From JAQVQN01 sp964557205 (GTDB lineage Bacteria > Verrucomicrobiota > Kiritimatiellia > RFP12 > UBA1067), in the NCBI GenBank assembly GCA_964557205.1, contig CAZKZI010000029.1, positions 1 to 26,290 on the forward strand: a DNA stretch of 26,290 nt, read 5' to 3'. Shown here in pieces: positions 1 to 7,902 of the stretch; position 1 is the stretch's first letter, and the number at the start of each line of letters is the position of its first letter. The translations under genes were made by a program, and so were the position numbers. The notes beneath the pieces were generated by a model that was not told the DNA's origin, searched no databases, and saw only the letters and a list, made by a program, of their open reading frames with translations.

Positions 1-983
1 TTCTGCAGGCTGCATGTCAAGGCGTTTATTATATTTTCTTCCGTGATGATACCCAGGACCAGTCCGTTGTTTTTTTCTTGTACCAACGCTAGATGTTTGC
101 GGTGCTTTCGCATCAGCGGCAGGACGTCATCAGCGTGCAGATCAGCATCGACAAAAAACGGGGACTGCATGCAATCAGCCGCACTTGTGCGGTCTGGATC
201 GGGTGATGCGATCATGATGTCCAGCACGCTCAGCACCCCGATACACGCGTTACCTTCACGGTCGAAAACCGGGAGCCTTATATGTCCCGAGTCTCTGACA
301 AGCCCGTAGCATTCTGACAGCAAGGCATCTGACGTGGTTTTCGTCACTCGCGACAAAGGTGTCATCAACTGCGCGGCCGTCTGCGAATGAAGCGTCAACA
401 CTCGGTTGATCATCATGCGCTCGAAAGCCGTGATGCGTGAACCGTCCTTGGCATCGCTTACAACATTTTGGAGATACTCGCGCGTCATCAGAAAAAGCCG
501 CTTACCGCTGCTGCCGCTTGTGGGCGTCAGCCACTGCGTCATGACCATCACCAGACTGGCCCAAGGTTTCAGAATCTTTTCGATAATATAAAAAGTACGG
601 ATAACAAACAAAGTCCGCCGTAAGGGTCGTGTAGTGAAAAACAGCTTTGGAAGGTATTCGCAGAAAACAAGCATCATAACCGCCATGCCCATAGCCCATA
701 TAGTTTGAGCCGCCGGATAATTGTGTAAACAGCGTTTCGCCAGCCCTGCCGAAAGTGTAGCTAAGGTAACGTTTATGAGGTTATTGCCGATCAAGATGGT
801 GGCCAAAAAACTTTGCATGTCAGATAAACATTTGTCCATTATGGCAGCGGCTTTTGAGCCTGACCGGACAAGATGTGCCAAGCGGGCGCGGTTAATACAG
901 AGCGTGCCGGTTTCCATTCCGGAAAAAAAGGCACTGCCCATAAAGCATAAAAGCAAGGCGAGGATGTACAGTTCATTTTTCAC
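1..983 (-). CDS. CNNM/CorC-type DUF21-CBS membrane protein, second copy (3' end beyond window)
   Basis: Reading the minus strand from a GTG at 983 gives 327 open codons to the window edge, so the C-terminus is missing. Visible: an N-terminal hydrophobic segment with the family phrase AFFSGMET, further membrane segments of a DUF21 domain (about residues 1-150), then a CBS-pair region containing RLPVFDREG and GVLSVLDIM. Members of this family are membrane proteins linked to Mg/Co efflux or, as HlyC/CorC homologues, of unsettled function. The GTG overlaps the stop of the upstream paralogue in a GTGA tetranucleotide, so the two are almost certainly translationally coupled. It differs from its neighbour: the GEVTPK motif there is CEYLPK here, so it may be a specialised or regulatory partner in a heteromer (inference). 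The identity of the fold is fairly secure; the transported ion is unknown. Confidence 0.82.
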   Translation of the reverse strand, partial: MKNELYILALLLCFMGSAFFSGMETGTLCINRARLAHLVRSGSKAAAIMDKCLSDMQSFLATILIGNNLINVTLATLSAGLAKRCLHNYPAAQTIWAMGMAVMMLVFCEYLPKLFFTTRPLRRTLFVIRTFYIIEKILKPWASLVMVMTQWLTPTSGSSGKRLFLMTREYLQNVVSDAKDGSRITAFERMMINRVLTLHSQTAAQLMTPLSRVTKTTSDALLSECYGLVRDSGHIRLPVFDREGNACIGVLSVLDIMIASPDPDRTSAADCMQSPFFVDADLHADDVLPLMRKHRKHLALVQEKNNGLVLGIITEENIINALTCSLQ

Positions 984-2293
984 AGCAGAACGTCCTCATC
1001 ATTCGTGTCGTAGCCTACATCATAGTCATCAGGCGGCAGCTCTTCTTCTTCAGGTGCAGGATGCTTAAAGATCTCAAGGTGCACATCTCGGATGCGCCTT
1101 TTACGCATGCTGCGCACTGTGGCGCGACATCCTTGGGCTTCGACCGTCTGACCGGTGCGCGGCAACATACCGCCGGCATGGAAGGTAATCCAGCCTGCGA
1201 TGCGGTCAGAATCATCGGCTTCCAGCGCAAGGTCAAGCTGGTGATTGATCTCATCAAGACTGGCGGTGCCGTCGATCAACCAGATGTCTTCGTGCAAGTG
1301 GCGTATTTCATCGCATTCCACGATTCCGTCTTTGGCCACCGGCGCGGTGATCAGATCCAGAATGTCGCCGCGCGTGATCAGCCCGGCGGTTCCGCCGTAT
1401 TCATCCAGTACGCAGGCGATGTGCTTGCTGCTGCGCTGGAAGGTTATCAGCAGATCGTCAAGAGCGACGTTTTCAGGCACGAACAGCGCTGACATGGTGG
1501 CTTTACGCACGTCATGGTTGGGATCCAGCAGGAACTGCACTGCATCTAAAAACCCCTCGATCGCATCAGGTGTCCGCACATAGACCGGCAAATAACGGTG
1601 CCTGGCTTTGCGGGCTGTCTCGATCTGTTGTTCCGGCGGAGTATCTAGATCAAGACCGACCATGTCAACGCGCGGGGTCATCTCGTCACTGGCCATCAAT
1701 TCAGAGAGCCGCATGATACCCTCGACCATGGAAGCCTCCTCGGTGTCAAGCACCCCCTGCTCCTCGCCCATCTCGACCATCGTCATCAACTCATCGTCTG
1801 ATAGTGCGCGGCGTTCACGACGCAGGGATTTTTTGAACACCTTTGAGCCTGTGATTAGTGCCAAGCTGAAAGGTTTCAACAGACGTAGCCAGAAGATCAA
1901 CAGTCTGCTGCACCAAGGCGCAAGGCGTTCGGCATGCACAATCGCCAGTCGTTTTGGGGTGACCTCACCGAATAAGAGCAGCGCCACCGTCATTACCGGA
2001 ATCGCGGCAATTTCGCCATGATTTGGAAAAAACTCTTCAAATAGCAGATATCCGATACTGGCGATCGAGAAGTTAGTGAGCGAGTTGCCGACCAGCAGAG
2101 TGGAGAGCATCAGGCTGGGGTCACTGAGCAGGGTTTCTAATTGGGCGCCAGACTTCGCATCGCGGTTCCGGATCCTTTGCATCTGGATCGGAGAGAGCGA
2201 GAATAGTACGGTTTCGCTCCCGGAAAAGAAGGCTGATAGCACAAACAACACCAGCAGCCCCATAAATATCAGCGTTAATGTGATAATGCTCAT
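980..2293 (-). CDS. CNNM/CorC-type hemolysin-like protein (DUF21, CBS pair, CorC_HlyC domain)
   Basis: A full-length 437-residue member of the CNNM/CorC family. The DUF21 transmembrane domain spans about residues 1-180, with the start phrase SAFFSGSET and the GEVTPK motif. A CBS pair follows at about 195-320 (EMTPRVDMV, DEYGGTAGLITRGDILD), then a CorC_HlyC transporter-associated domain at about 335-420, and an acidic tail rich in D and E. Family members sit in the inner membrane and have been tied to Mg2+/Co2+ efflux, with the CBS pair sensing nucleotides; which ion applies here cannot be told. The ATG overlaps the stop of the LolA-like gene (ATGA) and its own stop overlaps the next paralogue (GTGA), so three genes form one coupled operon. 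The acidic 20-residue C-terminal tail is not an obvious part of the domain. Confidence 0.9.
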   Translation of the reverse strand: MSIITLTLIFMGLLVLFVLSAFFSGSETVLFSLSPIQMQRIRNRDAKSGAQLETLLSDPSLMLSTLLVGNSLTNFSIASIGYLLFEEFFPNHGEIAAIPVMTVALLLFGEVTPKRLAIVHAERLAPWCSRLLIFWLRLLKPFSLALITGSKVFKKSLRRERRALSDDELMTMVEMGEEQGVLDTEEASMVEGIMRLSELMASDEMTPRVDMVGLDLDTPPEQQIETARKARHRYLPVYVRTPDAIEGFLDAVQFLLDPNHDVRKATMSALFVPENVALDDLLITFQRSSKHIACVLDEYGGTAGLITRGDILDLITAPVAKDGIVECDEIRHLHEDIWLIDGTASLDEINHQLDLALEADDSDRIAGWITFHAGGMLPRTGQTVEAQGCRATVRSMRKRRIRDVHLEIFKHPAPEEEELPPDDYDVGYDTNDEDVLL

Positions 2294-3063
2294 GGTTCGG
2301 AAACGTCGTCAACGGTCAGACGGGTCCGGTGTCCGCTGCCCAAGGACTCAATCTCCATATCTCGTATCATCCAGCGGTCGTCGGTTTTCTTAACCCTTTG
2401 AACCCACATGCGGCGCACTGTGTTGCCTTGGGGGTCGAGCTGCTCGGCCTGCATAACGCACCGTAACTGCCGATCAACCCATACTCTTACCGCCGAACAG
2501 CCGGGGATCGGCGCAGGCGGTACCGTTACCAAGATGTCGCAGTCACGCCCGTTGCGGCTTTCGCCTCCGGGGGTGTCGTAAAAGCGCACATCCTTCCACC
2601 ACAAAAAATCCAGTGTCAGATCCAGCCAAGTAATGTCCGTACCGCAGATGCGTCCGGCGTAAGAGGGCGACTCTACCGCCTGCTGCTCTGGGCCCTTGAA
2701 AAGTTTTATCTGAGCTGGCTGGTCACCGTGGCGCGTCAGAATCGCCCTTTCCACCAGGGTGTTGCCTTTGGCATCAAGCAACAGCACCTCAGCAGAGGGC
2801 GGTGTCGCGCCCCAATCCATCAGAAGCTTGTAGGGATGCTCGGCCAGAACAATGCCACGCAACTTGCGTACTGTAAGCGCCCCCTTCAACAAAAGCCGGT
2901 CGGTTGGCATGAGTTCAGTGCAGGCGTTCAAGATTTGCGCGGCTGTCAGGTTCTCCTCTGCCACACCTTCTTCAGTGGTCGGCCGGGAGGCATTACCATA
3001 AGTAGGCCTTGTCCCCATCAGAATCACAAGCGGCAACAAAATAAGACGAATTTTAGCGTTCAA
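2290..3063 (-). CDS. LolA-like outer-membrane lipoprotein-sorting protein
   Basis: 257 residues with an N-terminal signal sequence (about 1-24: a basic start then a hydrophobic run, LILLPLVILMG). The mature part resembles the LolA-like lipoprotein-sorting family found as single-domain proteins in PVC bacteria: DLTLDFLWW, a VRVWVDRQLRCVMQAE strand pair, and WMIRDMEIES near the C-terminus. Such proteins have a half-barrel fold and carry lipids or lipoproteins across the periplasm, but only canonical LolA has been shown to do this. The start is a TTG at 3063 with the ribosome-binding sequence GAGG a few bases upstream; no in-frame ATG lies nearby. First gene of a three-gene operon with two DUF21/CBS proteins, behind a good promoter at 3117-3145. 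Its pairing with membrane transport proteins suggests an envelope role (inference). Confidence 0.72.
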   Translation of the reverse strand: MNAKIRLILLPLVILMGTRPTYGNASRPTTEEGVAEENLTAAQILNACTELMPTDRLLLKGALTVRKLRGIVLAEHPYKLLMDWGATPPSAEVLLLDAKGNTLVERAILTRHGDQPAQIKLFKGPEQQAVESPSYAGRICGTDITWLDLTLDFLWWKDVRFYDTPGGESRNGRDCDILVTVPPAPIPGCSAVRVWVDRQLRCVMQAEQLDPQGNTVRRMWVQRVKKTDDRWMIRDMEIESLGSGHRTRLTVDDVSEP

Positions 3064-3116
3064 AATAACCTCGATGCTTTATGGCCAGGCAATAAGCGGG
3101 CTGCGCTTTTGATGGC

Positions 3117-3145
3117 TTTATACCAAAAAAACACGCTGACTGCAA
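3117..3145 (-). promoter_or_regulatory. sigma70-like promoter for the LolA-like/CorC operon
   Basis: On the minus strand: TTGCAG (3145-3140), 17-base spacer, TATAAA (3122-3117). Transcription would start near 3110, leaving a leader of about 47 bases containing the GAGG ribosome site before the TTG start at 3063. This separates the operon from cca, which ends 156 bases upstream. I see nothing else in that spacer. Confidence 0.6.
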
Positions 3146-3219
3146 CAAGCGCACTGGCGAGATTCGTTTGCAATTGGGCAAGGACGCGGGATTAGTGGCC
3201 ATAACTCAGGCTTCAGGTT

Positions 3220-4584
3220 TCAAGACTCATTTCTAATGGTTTTGAGGTAAACTTTTGCCTGATCCAGCGATGTGACGCTGCCTTCCAGTTGTGCGTCGTA
3301 AAGCTGTTTCAGCAGAACTCCCATTTCGCGTCCGGGCTCAAGACCCCAAGCCAGCAGGTCTTTGCCGCGCACCAGCGGTGGCGGCAGCACAGGCTCCGAC
3401 CGGAAAGCTTCAAGCGTCTCCTTTATGAATTTCCAGGTCGTGTAGTCGCCGTTACTGTATTTAGTGTCCACGCGCATCACTTCCAGCAGGGTCGGGAAGT
3501 GCCTTGAGCCTAGCAGGCGGCGTAGTTTAGCGCGGCGCATGTTCGGCGCTTCAACGAAGCGCATGTGGTCGCCGACTACCGACTGCACCTCATCGATAAG
3601 GGCTGCAGGTTGCTTAAGGCGTGACAATATCCTTTCTGCCATTGCCGCGCCTGTCGGCGCGTGACATGGGAAACGTATGCGCTTCTCGCCGGTCTTTGGG
3701 TCGGGCTCTTCGCAAAAGGTCACGGGTTTGCCGATGTCGTGCAGTAAAGTTGACCACGCCAGCGCAGGGTAACGCGGCGCGGGTAACGCATCCAGCATAA
3801 GGCAGGTGTGCGTCCAAACATCGCCTTCGGGGTGAAACTGTGGCGGTTGCCGTGTGTCGCGCAGTGCGGCCACCTCAGGCAGCAGCCTTTTCAGCAGACC
3901 CGTGTCGAGCAAGAGCGACAAGCCTGCAGATGGTTTTGGCGATTCACACAAAAGGCGTGTCAGCTCAATGGCCACCCTTTCAGCGCTGACAGTGTTGATG
4001 CGGCAGACGTGGCGCACGACCGCCGTCAGCGTATCGGGCTCTATGGTGAACCCCAGTGTCGAAGCGAATCGCACTGCCCGCAACATCCGCAAATGATCCT
4101 CGCTGAAACGTGCGTCAGGATCGCCGATAGCTCGTATCACACCACGCTCAATGTCCTTTAGTCCCTCCACGAAATCCATTATTTGTCCGTTTTCGGTGTC
4201 ACAGAAAAGACCATTGACCGTGAAATCGCGTCGACGTGCATCCTCGGCTGGCGATGAGAATACGATATGGTTCGGATGTCTGCCGTCCGCATAGGTGCTG
4301 TCAGAACGGAAGGTGGCCACGTCAAAGCTGAAGCCGTCTCGCAACACCAGCATCACGCCGAATGATTTTCCGACAGCCACAGTAGCGTCGGCAAAAAGCT
4401 GTTCAATCTGGTCCGGCTTTGCGGATGTTGCTATGTCAACATCCTTGAGCGGCCTTCCCAGCAGGGTGTCGCGTACGCAACCTCCAGCGAAAAATGCTAC
4501 ATGGCCTGCGCGGTGCAATTTTTTTGCAACACTGCGGGCAGCGTCAAACAACGCCGCATTATTTTTTGATAACTCGACTCTCAT
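3220..4584 (-). CDS. cca: CCA tRNA nucleotidyltransferase / poly(A) polymerase family protein with HD domain
   Basis: 454 residues. The class II nucleotidyltransferase head shows GGCVRD (34-39), the metal-binding D-V-D (48-50) within LKDVDIATSA, RRDFTVNGL (118-126) and RMLRAVRFA (166-174). A downstream HD region has LLHDIGKP with His282-Asp283. This is the layout of bacterial CCA-adding enzymes, which add or repair the 3' CCA of tRNA from CTP and ATP in the cytoplasm. Poly(A) polymerase I is the main alternative, but the HD domain and length favour the tRNA enzyme or one of the split A- or CC-adding forms. The gene starts 30 bases after the second chromate-transporter half, so it is probably cotranscribed from the promoter at 5802-5830; no terminator lies between. 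Confidence 0.88.
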   Translation of the reverse strand: MRVELSKNNAALFDAARSVAKKLHRAGHVAFFAGGCVRDTLLGRPLKDVDIATSAKPDQIEQLFADATVAVGKSFGVMLVLRDGFSFDVATFRSDSTYADGRHPNHIVFSSPAEDARRRDFTVNGLFCDTENGQIMDFVEGLKDIERGVIRAIGDPDARFSEDHLRMLRAVRFASTLGFTIEPDTLTAVVRHVCRINTVSAERVAIELTRLLCESPKPSAGLSLLLDTGLLKRLLPEVAALRDTRQPPQFHPEGDVWTHTCLMLDALPAPRYPALAWSTLLHDIGKPVTFCEEPDPKTGEKRIRFPCHAPTGAAMAERILSRLKQPAALIDEVQSVVGDHMRFVEAPNMRRAKLRRLLGSRHFPTLLEVMRVDTKYSNGDYTTWKFIKETLEAFRSEPVLPPPLVRGKDLLAWGLEPGREMGVLLKQLYDAQLEGSVTSLDQAKVYLKTIRNES

Positions 4585-4614
4585 AGAAAAAATTATTGCG
4601 GTAGAAGTTTTGCG

Positions 4615-5202
4615 TCAAACACCTGCCAAAATGCCTAAGATAACACCGCCAAGCAGCACAGCTATTGGTGACAATTTCGTGAAAACGGTCAAAGCGAAAG
4701 ACGACAAAACAATCGCGGTTGCGACCGGATCAGGGGCAAGCGCAATGATATCTTTACTAGAATCACCCCATAAGACCGAGAAGGTCAACAGCGCTGCCGC
4801 CGTGATTATAAGCCCTGTCACAAGCGGACGCAGAATGGTGAAAATTTTGGTCATGCAGGGATGCTCCATGTTGCGCCTCCAGAAAGCCCCCAGCATGTTG
4901 ACGCATACCAGAGAGGGCGCACAAACCGATACGGTTCCCACCAAAGCCCCAGCCACCGCAATCAATATGGACCCTGGATGCGCGATACCGCCTATGCGGT
5001 ATCCGACAAAAGTCGCTGTGTTGACTGACATCGCGCCCGGGGTCATCTGTGCTATGCCCAAGATATCCAGAAACTGCTGATTGTCCAGCCAACCGAGCCG
5101 CACCATTTCCTGTTGAATGATCGGAATCATGGCTAGACCGCCGCCGACCGTCAATATGCCGATCTTGAAGAAGGTCCAAGCTAATTTTGCGAATATGCCC
5201 AT
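4615..5202 (-). CDS. Chromate transporter, short (single-domain) CHR subunit, second gene
   Basis: 195 residues, a single CHR domain with about six hydrophobic segments. Family signatures visible: FKIGILTVGGGLAMIPII near the N-terminus and AQMTPGAMSVNTATFVGYR (about 50-68). Short-chain CHR proteins work as pairs of half-size subunits with opposite topology, and export chromate or related oxyanions (sulfate has also been suggested). It starts 3 bases after the stop of the preceding half, the typical arrangement. It runs straight into cca after 30 bases. Substrate specificity cannot be read from sequence; many such pairs occur in organisms with no chromate exposure. Confidence 0.9.
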   Translation of the reverse strand: MGIFAKLAWTFFKIGILTVGGGLAMIPIIQQEMVRLGWLDNQQFLDILGIAQMTPGAMSVNTATFVGYRIGGIAHPGSILIAVAGALVGTVSVCAPSLVCVNMLGAFWRRNMEHPCMTKIFTILRPLVTGLIITAAALLTFSVLWGDSSKDIIALAPDPVATAIVLSSFALTVFTKLSPIAVLLGGVILGILAGV

Positions 5203-5205
5203 TTT

Positions 5206-5781
5206 TCAACTCCGCGTTTTTAGCGCCGAGAAAACAAACCAGCCTGTGCCGGCTGCGATGCCACCCAAAATCACAAAAACGGCGCTTATTCCGCAGGCAA
5301 GCACCAGAAAAACCACTGTCAGAGCGACAGTCCAGCCCAGCCGTGTCTTACGGCTGAGATTGAACATGTTGTAAGCGATACCGGCCATCATGCCTGCCAC
5401 GGCGGGGCGCAGTCCGGACATGGCGTTTATCAGCAAATGGTGGCTGGCCATGTGGTCAAACGCTACGGCGTAAGCCAGTACCACAATAAAAGGCGCGAAG
5501 ACAATGCCGGCAGTGGCAGCTATCGTTCCGGACGTACCGCGCAGGCGGTGGCCTATGAGCATGGCGGTGTTCACTGCTATCACTCCCGGGATCAATTGCG
5601 CCATAGCGTAAAAATCGGCCATCTCTTCAAAGCGGCACCAGCGGCGCCGGTTGACAACCTCCCTTTCCAATAGCGGCAACATCGTGTAACCGCCGCCGAA
5701 CAGGACCGCGCCGATTTTGGTGAAACTAAAAAAGATTGAACTCAGTGAAACAGAGTTCTCAACTTGGGATAGCTGATCCAT
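5206..5781 (-). CDS. Chromate transporter, short CHR subunit, first gene
   Basis: 191 residues, single CHR domain. Signatures: FTKIGAVLFGGGYTMLPLLE (about 20-39) and AQLIPGVIAVNTAMLIGHR (about 61-79), then three or four more membrane segments. It pairs with the next gene to form a two-subunit CHR transporter in the inner membrane. The ATG at 5781 is preceded by a strong ribosome site (GAGGA, six bases away), and a promoter lies at 5802-5830. The neighbouring ABC ATPase genes diverge from the same 111-base spacer. Confidence 0.9.
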   Translation of the reverse strand: MDQLSQVENSVSLSSIFFSFTKIGAVLFGGGYTMLPLLEREVVNRRRWCRFEEMADFYAMAQLIPGVIAVNTAMLIGHRLRGTSGTIAATAGIVFAPFIVVLAYAVAFDHMASHHLLINAMSGLRPAVAGMMAGIAYNMFNLSRKTRLGWTVALTVVFLVLACGISAVFVILGGIAAGTGWFVFSALKTRS

Positions 5782-5801
5782 ATCATTTCCTCAGATATTT
5801 T

Positions 5802-5830
5802 ATTATGCAATTTTTTACCGCAGAAACAAA
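5802..5830 (-). promoter_or_regulatory. Candidate promoter for chromate-transporter/cca genes
   Basis: Minus strand: TTTGTT (5830-5825), 17-base spacer, CATAAT (5807-5802), which matches five of six -10 positions. The leader of about 15 bases contains the GAGGA ribosome site for the first CHR gene. Strength is a guess. Confidence 0.45.
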
Positions 5831-5853
5831 GTCCGGTTTTATCGTTTTTTCTG

Positions 5854-5882
5854 TTTCGCACCGGCACAGCTAAGCTTACAAT
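5854..5882 (+). promoter_or_regulatory. Weak candidate promoter for the OppD/OppF-like genes
   Basis: Plus strand: TTTCGC (5854-5859), 17-base spacer, TACAAT (5877-5882). The -10 is good and the -35 poor. A start near 5889 would leave only about four bases before the ATG at 5893, which has no visible ribosome site, so a nearly leaderless message is possible. Confidence 0.3.
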
Positions 5883-5892
5883 AGAAAACTCA

Positions 5893-6912
5893 ATGACCGA
5901 GCCACTTTTAAAAGTAGAAAACTTATCTGTCTCGTTTCAGCGCGAAGGCGTCGAGACCGTGCCTGTGCGATCTGTATCTTTGACCGTCAAACCCGGCGAG
6001 CGTGTCGCCCTTGTGGGTGAAAGCGGCTGCGGCAAGAGCCTTACCGCTTTGGCGTTGACACGGTTGTCACCGACAGACCAGGCCCGCTGCGGCGGCAGCG
6101 TCCTTTTTGAGGGCAGGGACATATTGAGACTGAGTTCCAGGAAGACGGCCGCTATACGCGGATGCGGCATTGCCTATGTTTTTCAGGATCCGACGGCTTC
6201 GCTTAACCCTGTCATGCGCGTGTGCGACCAGATCGGAGAGTGCCTGAGCGGGATGCGCCGCAAACAAAAGGGCGTGGCTGTGCGGCAATTGCTGTCGCGG
6301 ACAGGGTTGCCCGATGCCGCGCGTACCGCGCGAGCCTATCCCTGCGAACTTAGCGGCGGACAACAGCAGCGCGTGATGCTGGCCATGGCATTAGCCGTAC
6401 GCCCCCGACTGCTAGTGGCGGACGAGCCGACCACCGCGCTGGACGTGACTACACAGCGCCAGGTGCTGGATCTACTCGAAAGTTTGTCCGAAGCCAACGG
6501 AATGGCTGTTTTGCTGATTACGCACAATCTCGGCATAGTGGCTGGACGCACCTCGCGCTTGTATGTCATGTATGCCGGCCAGGTGTCAGAGACAGGTCCG
6601 GTAAGCAAAGTGCTTGCAATGCCTTATCACCCTTACACGCGCGGCTTGATTGCTGCCGTGCCTATGCTGGACACGCCGCGGGACGCGCCGCTTAAAGATA
6701 TTCCCGGCACAGTGCCCTCCGCCGAAAAGTGGCCGGCGGGATGTGCATTTGCGCCGCGTTGTCCACAAGCGATGCCGCGCTGCAGTCAGGAGCTTCCGCC
6801 TGAAAAAACGGCTGGCGACCGTATGTCCCGATGCTGGCTGTCTTTACCCACAGAGGGTTTTGGGGGCACATGCACACCAATTGTCGGTTTGAGGCGCAGC
6901 TTCGTTAGTTAA
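5893..6912 (+). CDS. Peptide-type ABC transporter ATP-binding protein (OppD/DppD family)
   Basis: 339 residues. ABC ATPase motifs: Walker A GESGCGKS (42-49), signature LSGGQQQR (153-160), Walker B LLVADEP (173-179), switch His211. The C-terminal oligopeptide-transporter domain carries the PYHPYTRGL motif and four spaced cysteines (C284, C290, C297, C314), which in this family can bind an Fe-S cluster or metal. It energises uptake of peptides, nickel or oligosaccharides with an OppF partner, two permeases and a binding protein. Only the OppF-like partner is here (nine bases downstream). The family normally ends soon after the RCW at about 313-315; here 24 residues follow, and the last ten (330-339) are encoded by a dispersed repeat also found at 22678-22705, so the tail looks acquired. 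No clear ribosome site precedes the ATG. Confidence 0.9.
   Translation: MTEPLLKVENLSVSFQREGVETVPVRSVSLTVKPGERVALVGESGCGKSLTALALTRLSPTDQARCGGSVLFEGRDILRLSSRKTAAIRGCGIAYVFQDPTASLNPVMRVCDQIGECLSGMRRKQKGVAVRQLLSRTGLPDAARTARAYPCELSGGQQQRVMLAMALAVRPRLLVADEPTTALDVTTQRQVLDLLESLSEANGMAVLLITHNLGIVAGRTSRLYVMYAGQVSETGPVSKVLAMPYHPYTRGLIAAVPMLDTPRDAPLKDIPGTVPSAEKWPAGCAFAPRCPQAMPRCSQELPPEKTAGDRMSRCWLSLPTEGFGGTCTPIVGLRRSFVS
6881..6908 (+). repeat. Dispersed repeat copy inside the 3' end of the oppD-like gene
   Basis: These 28 bases match the reverse complement of 22678-22705 at 27 positions. The motif runs from TTGTCGGTTTGAGG to GCAGCTTCGTTAG. It encodes the final residues IVGLRRSFVS of the ATPase, so an intergenic-type repeat has become part of a coding sequence. 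Confidence 0.7.
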
Positions 6913-6921
6913 GTTATTTTT

Positions 6922-7710
6922 ATGCTTTTGCGCGTAGACAATCTACATGTGGTTTACCACAAAAAAGGCCAGATGCCGGTCGAGGCAGTTCGTGGCGTTT
7001 CATTACGGATTAATGTTGGAGAATCTTTCGGCATTGTCGGCGAGAGCGGCTGCGGCAAATCGTCGCTGGCCAAAACCGTGATCGGACTGCAAAGACCATC
7101 TGGCGGCCTGGTTACTTTTGAGGGCGCGGACACTGCCCGCATGTCGTCGGCTGATTTTCGCCTTTATCGCCGCAGTGTCCAGATGGTTTTTCAGGACGCG
7201 GCAGGCTCGTTAAATCCCCGCATGACCGTGCATCAGACGCTGGAAGAGGTTTTAAGGGTTCACCGCATGGTGCCGGTTTCTAAAATTCCGGGTCGGATAG
7301 GGGAGTTGTTGGAGCGTGTCGGGTTGCCCCACCATCTGCTTGGTGCCTACCCGCGCGAGATCAGCGGCGGTCAATGTCAGCGTGTCAGTCTCGCGCGTTG
7401 TCTGGCGCTAGAACCGCGGCTAATCGTCGCGGATGAGCCGGTCAGTGCGCTGGATGTTTCAGTGCAGGCTCGTATTCTTAATCTGCTGCGGTCTTTACAA
7501 AAAGAATTGAGTCTGGCCATCATCTTGATTTCGCACGACTTGGCAGTTGTGCGCAATATTTGCGACCGTGTCGCCGTGATGTCCGAAGGCGTCTTCGTCG
7601 AGACCGGCAGCACCGAGGCAGTGATAGGCTCGCCGCGGCACGCTTACACGCGCGCTTTGCTGGAGGCTGTGCCAGATGTCGGCCGGGCGCTGGCGGCGCA
7701 CGAAAAATAG
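6922..7710 (+). CDS. Peptide-type ABC transporter ATP-binding protein (OppF/DppF family, short)
   Basis: 262 residues. Walker A GESGCGKS (40-47), signature ISGGQCQR (147-154), Walker B LIVADEP (167-173), switch His205, and the PRHAYTRALLEAVP stretch that begins the oligopeptide-transporter tail. OppF/DppF proteins are usually about 300-330 residues with a cysteine-containing end; this one stops right after the YTR motif, so that end is absent. It would form the ATPase dimer with the preceding gene on the cytoplasmic side of a peptide or sugar importer. It is separated by nine bases from the oppD-like gene. Permease and binding-protein genes must be elsewhere. Confidence 0.88.
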   Translation: MLLRVDNLHVVYHKKGQMPVEAVRGVSLRINVGESFGIVGESGCGKSSLAKTVIGLQRPSGGLVTFEGADTARMSSADFRLYRRSVQMVFQDAAGSLNPRMTVHQTLEEVLRVHRMVPVSKIPGRIGELLERVGLPHHLLGAYPREISGGQCQRVSLARCLALEPRLIVADEPVSALDVSVQARILNLLRSLQKELSLAIILISHDLAVVRNICDRVAVMSEGVFVETGSTEAVIGSPRHAYTRALLEAVPDVGRALAAHEK

Positions 7711-7723
7711 TTAATTACTTTAT

Positions 7724-7752
7724 TTGATGCTGATTGGCAAAGTCAGTATGCT
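7724..7752 (+). promoter_or_regulatory. Candidate promoter for the GH28-like gene
   Basis: TTGATG (7724-7729), 17-base spacer, TATGCT (7747-7752). It would give a long leader (about 145 bases) that includes the hairpin at 7859-7881 before the AAGGAG ribosome site at 7889-7894. Confidence 0.35.
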
Positions 7753-7858
7753 TATATGCTTGTAGGGAACGGATTCGTCCGGCCTGCCTGCGGGTGCAGA
7801 GAGAAAAGGTAAAGTACAAGAAGCAAGGGCTGTTCTTCGCGCTTTTCCCTGTCTGAAA

Positions 7859-7881
7859 GCTACCTAGCGAAGCGAGGTAGC
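7859..7881 (+). promoter_or_regulatory. Perfect hairpin just upstream of the GH28-like ribosome site
   Basis: Arms GCTACCT (7859-7865) and AGGTAGC (7875-7881) pair perfectly around AGCGAAGCG. The inner GCGAAGC is itself a known very stable mini-hairpin sequence. It ends eight bases before AAGGAG. It has no T-run, so it is not a classical terminator; it could be an operator, an mRNA stability element or a repeat remnant. The ten bases CTAGCGAAGC recur at 22678-22687. Confidence 0.5.
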
Positions 7882-7902
7882 ACTTGATAAGGAGATCATG
7901 GA

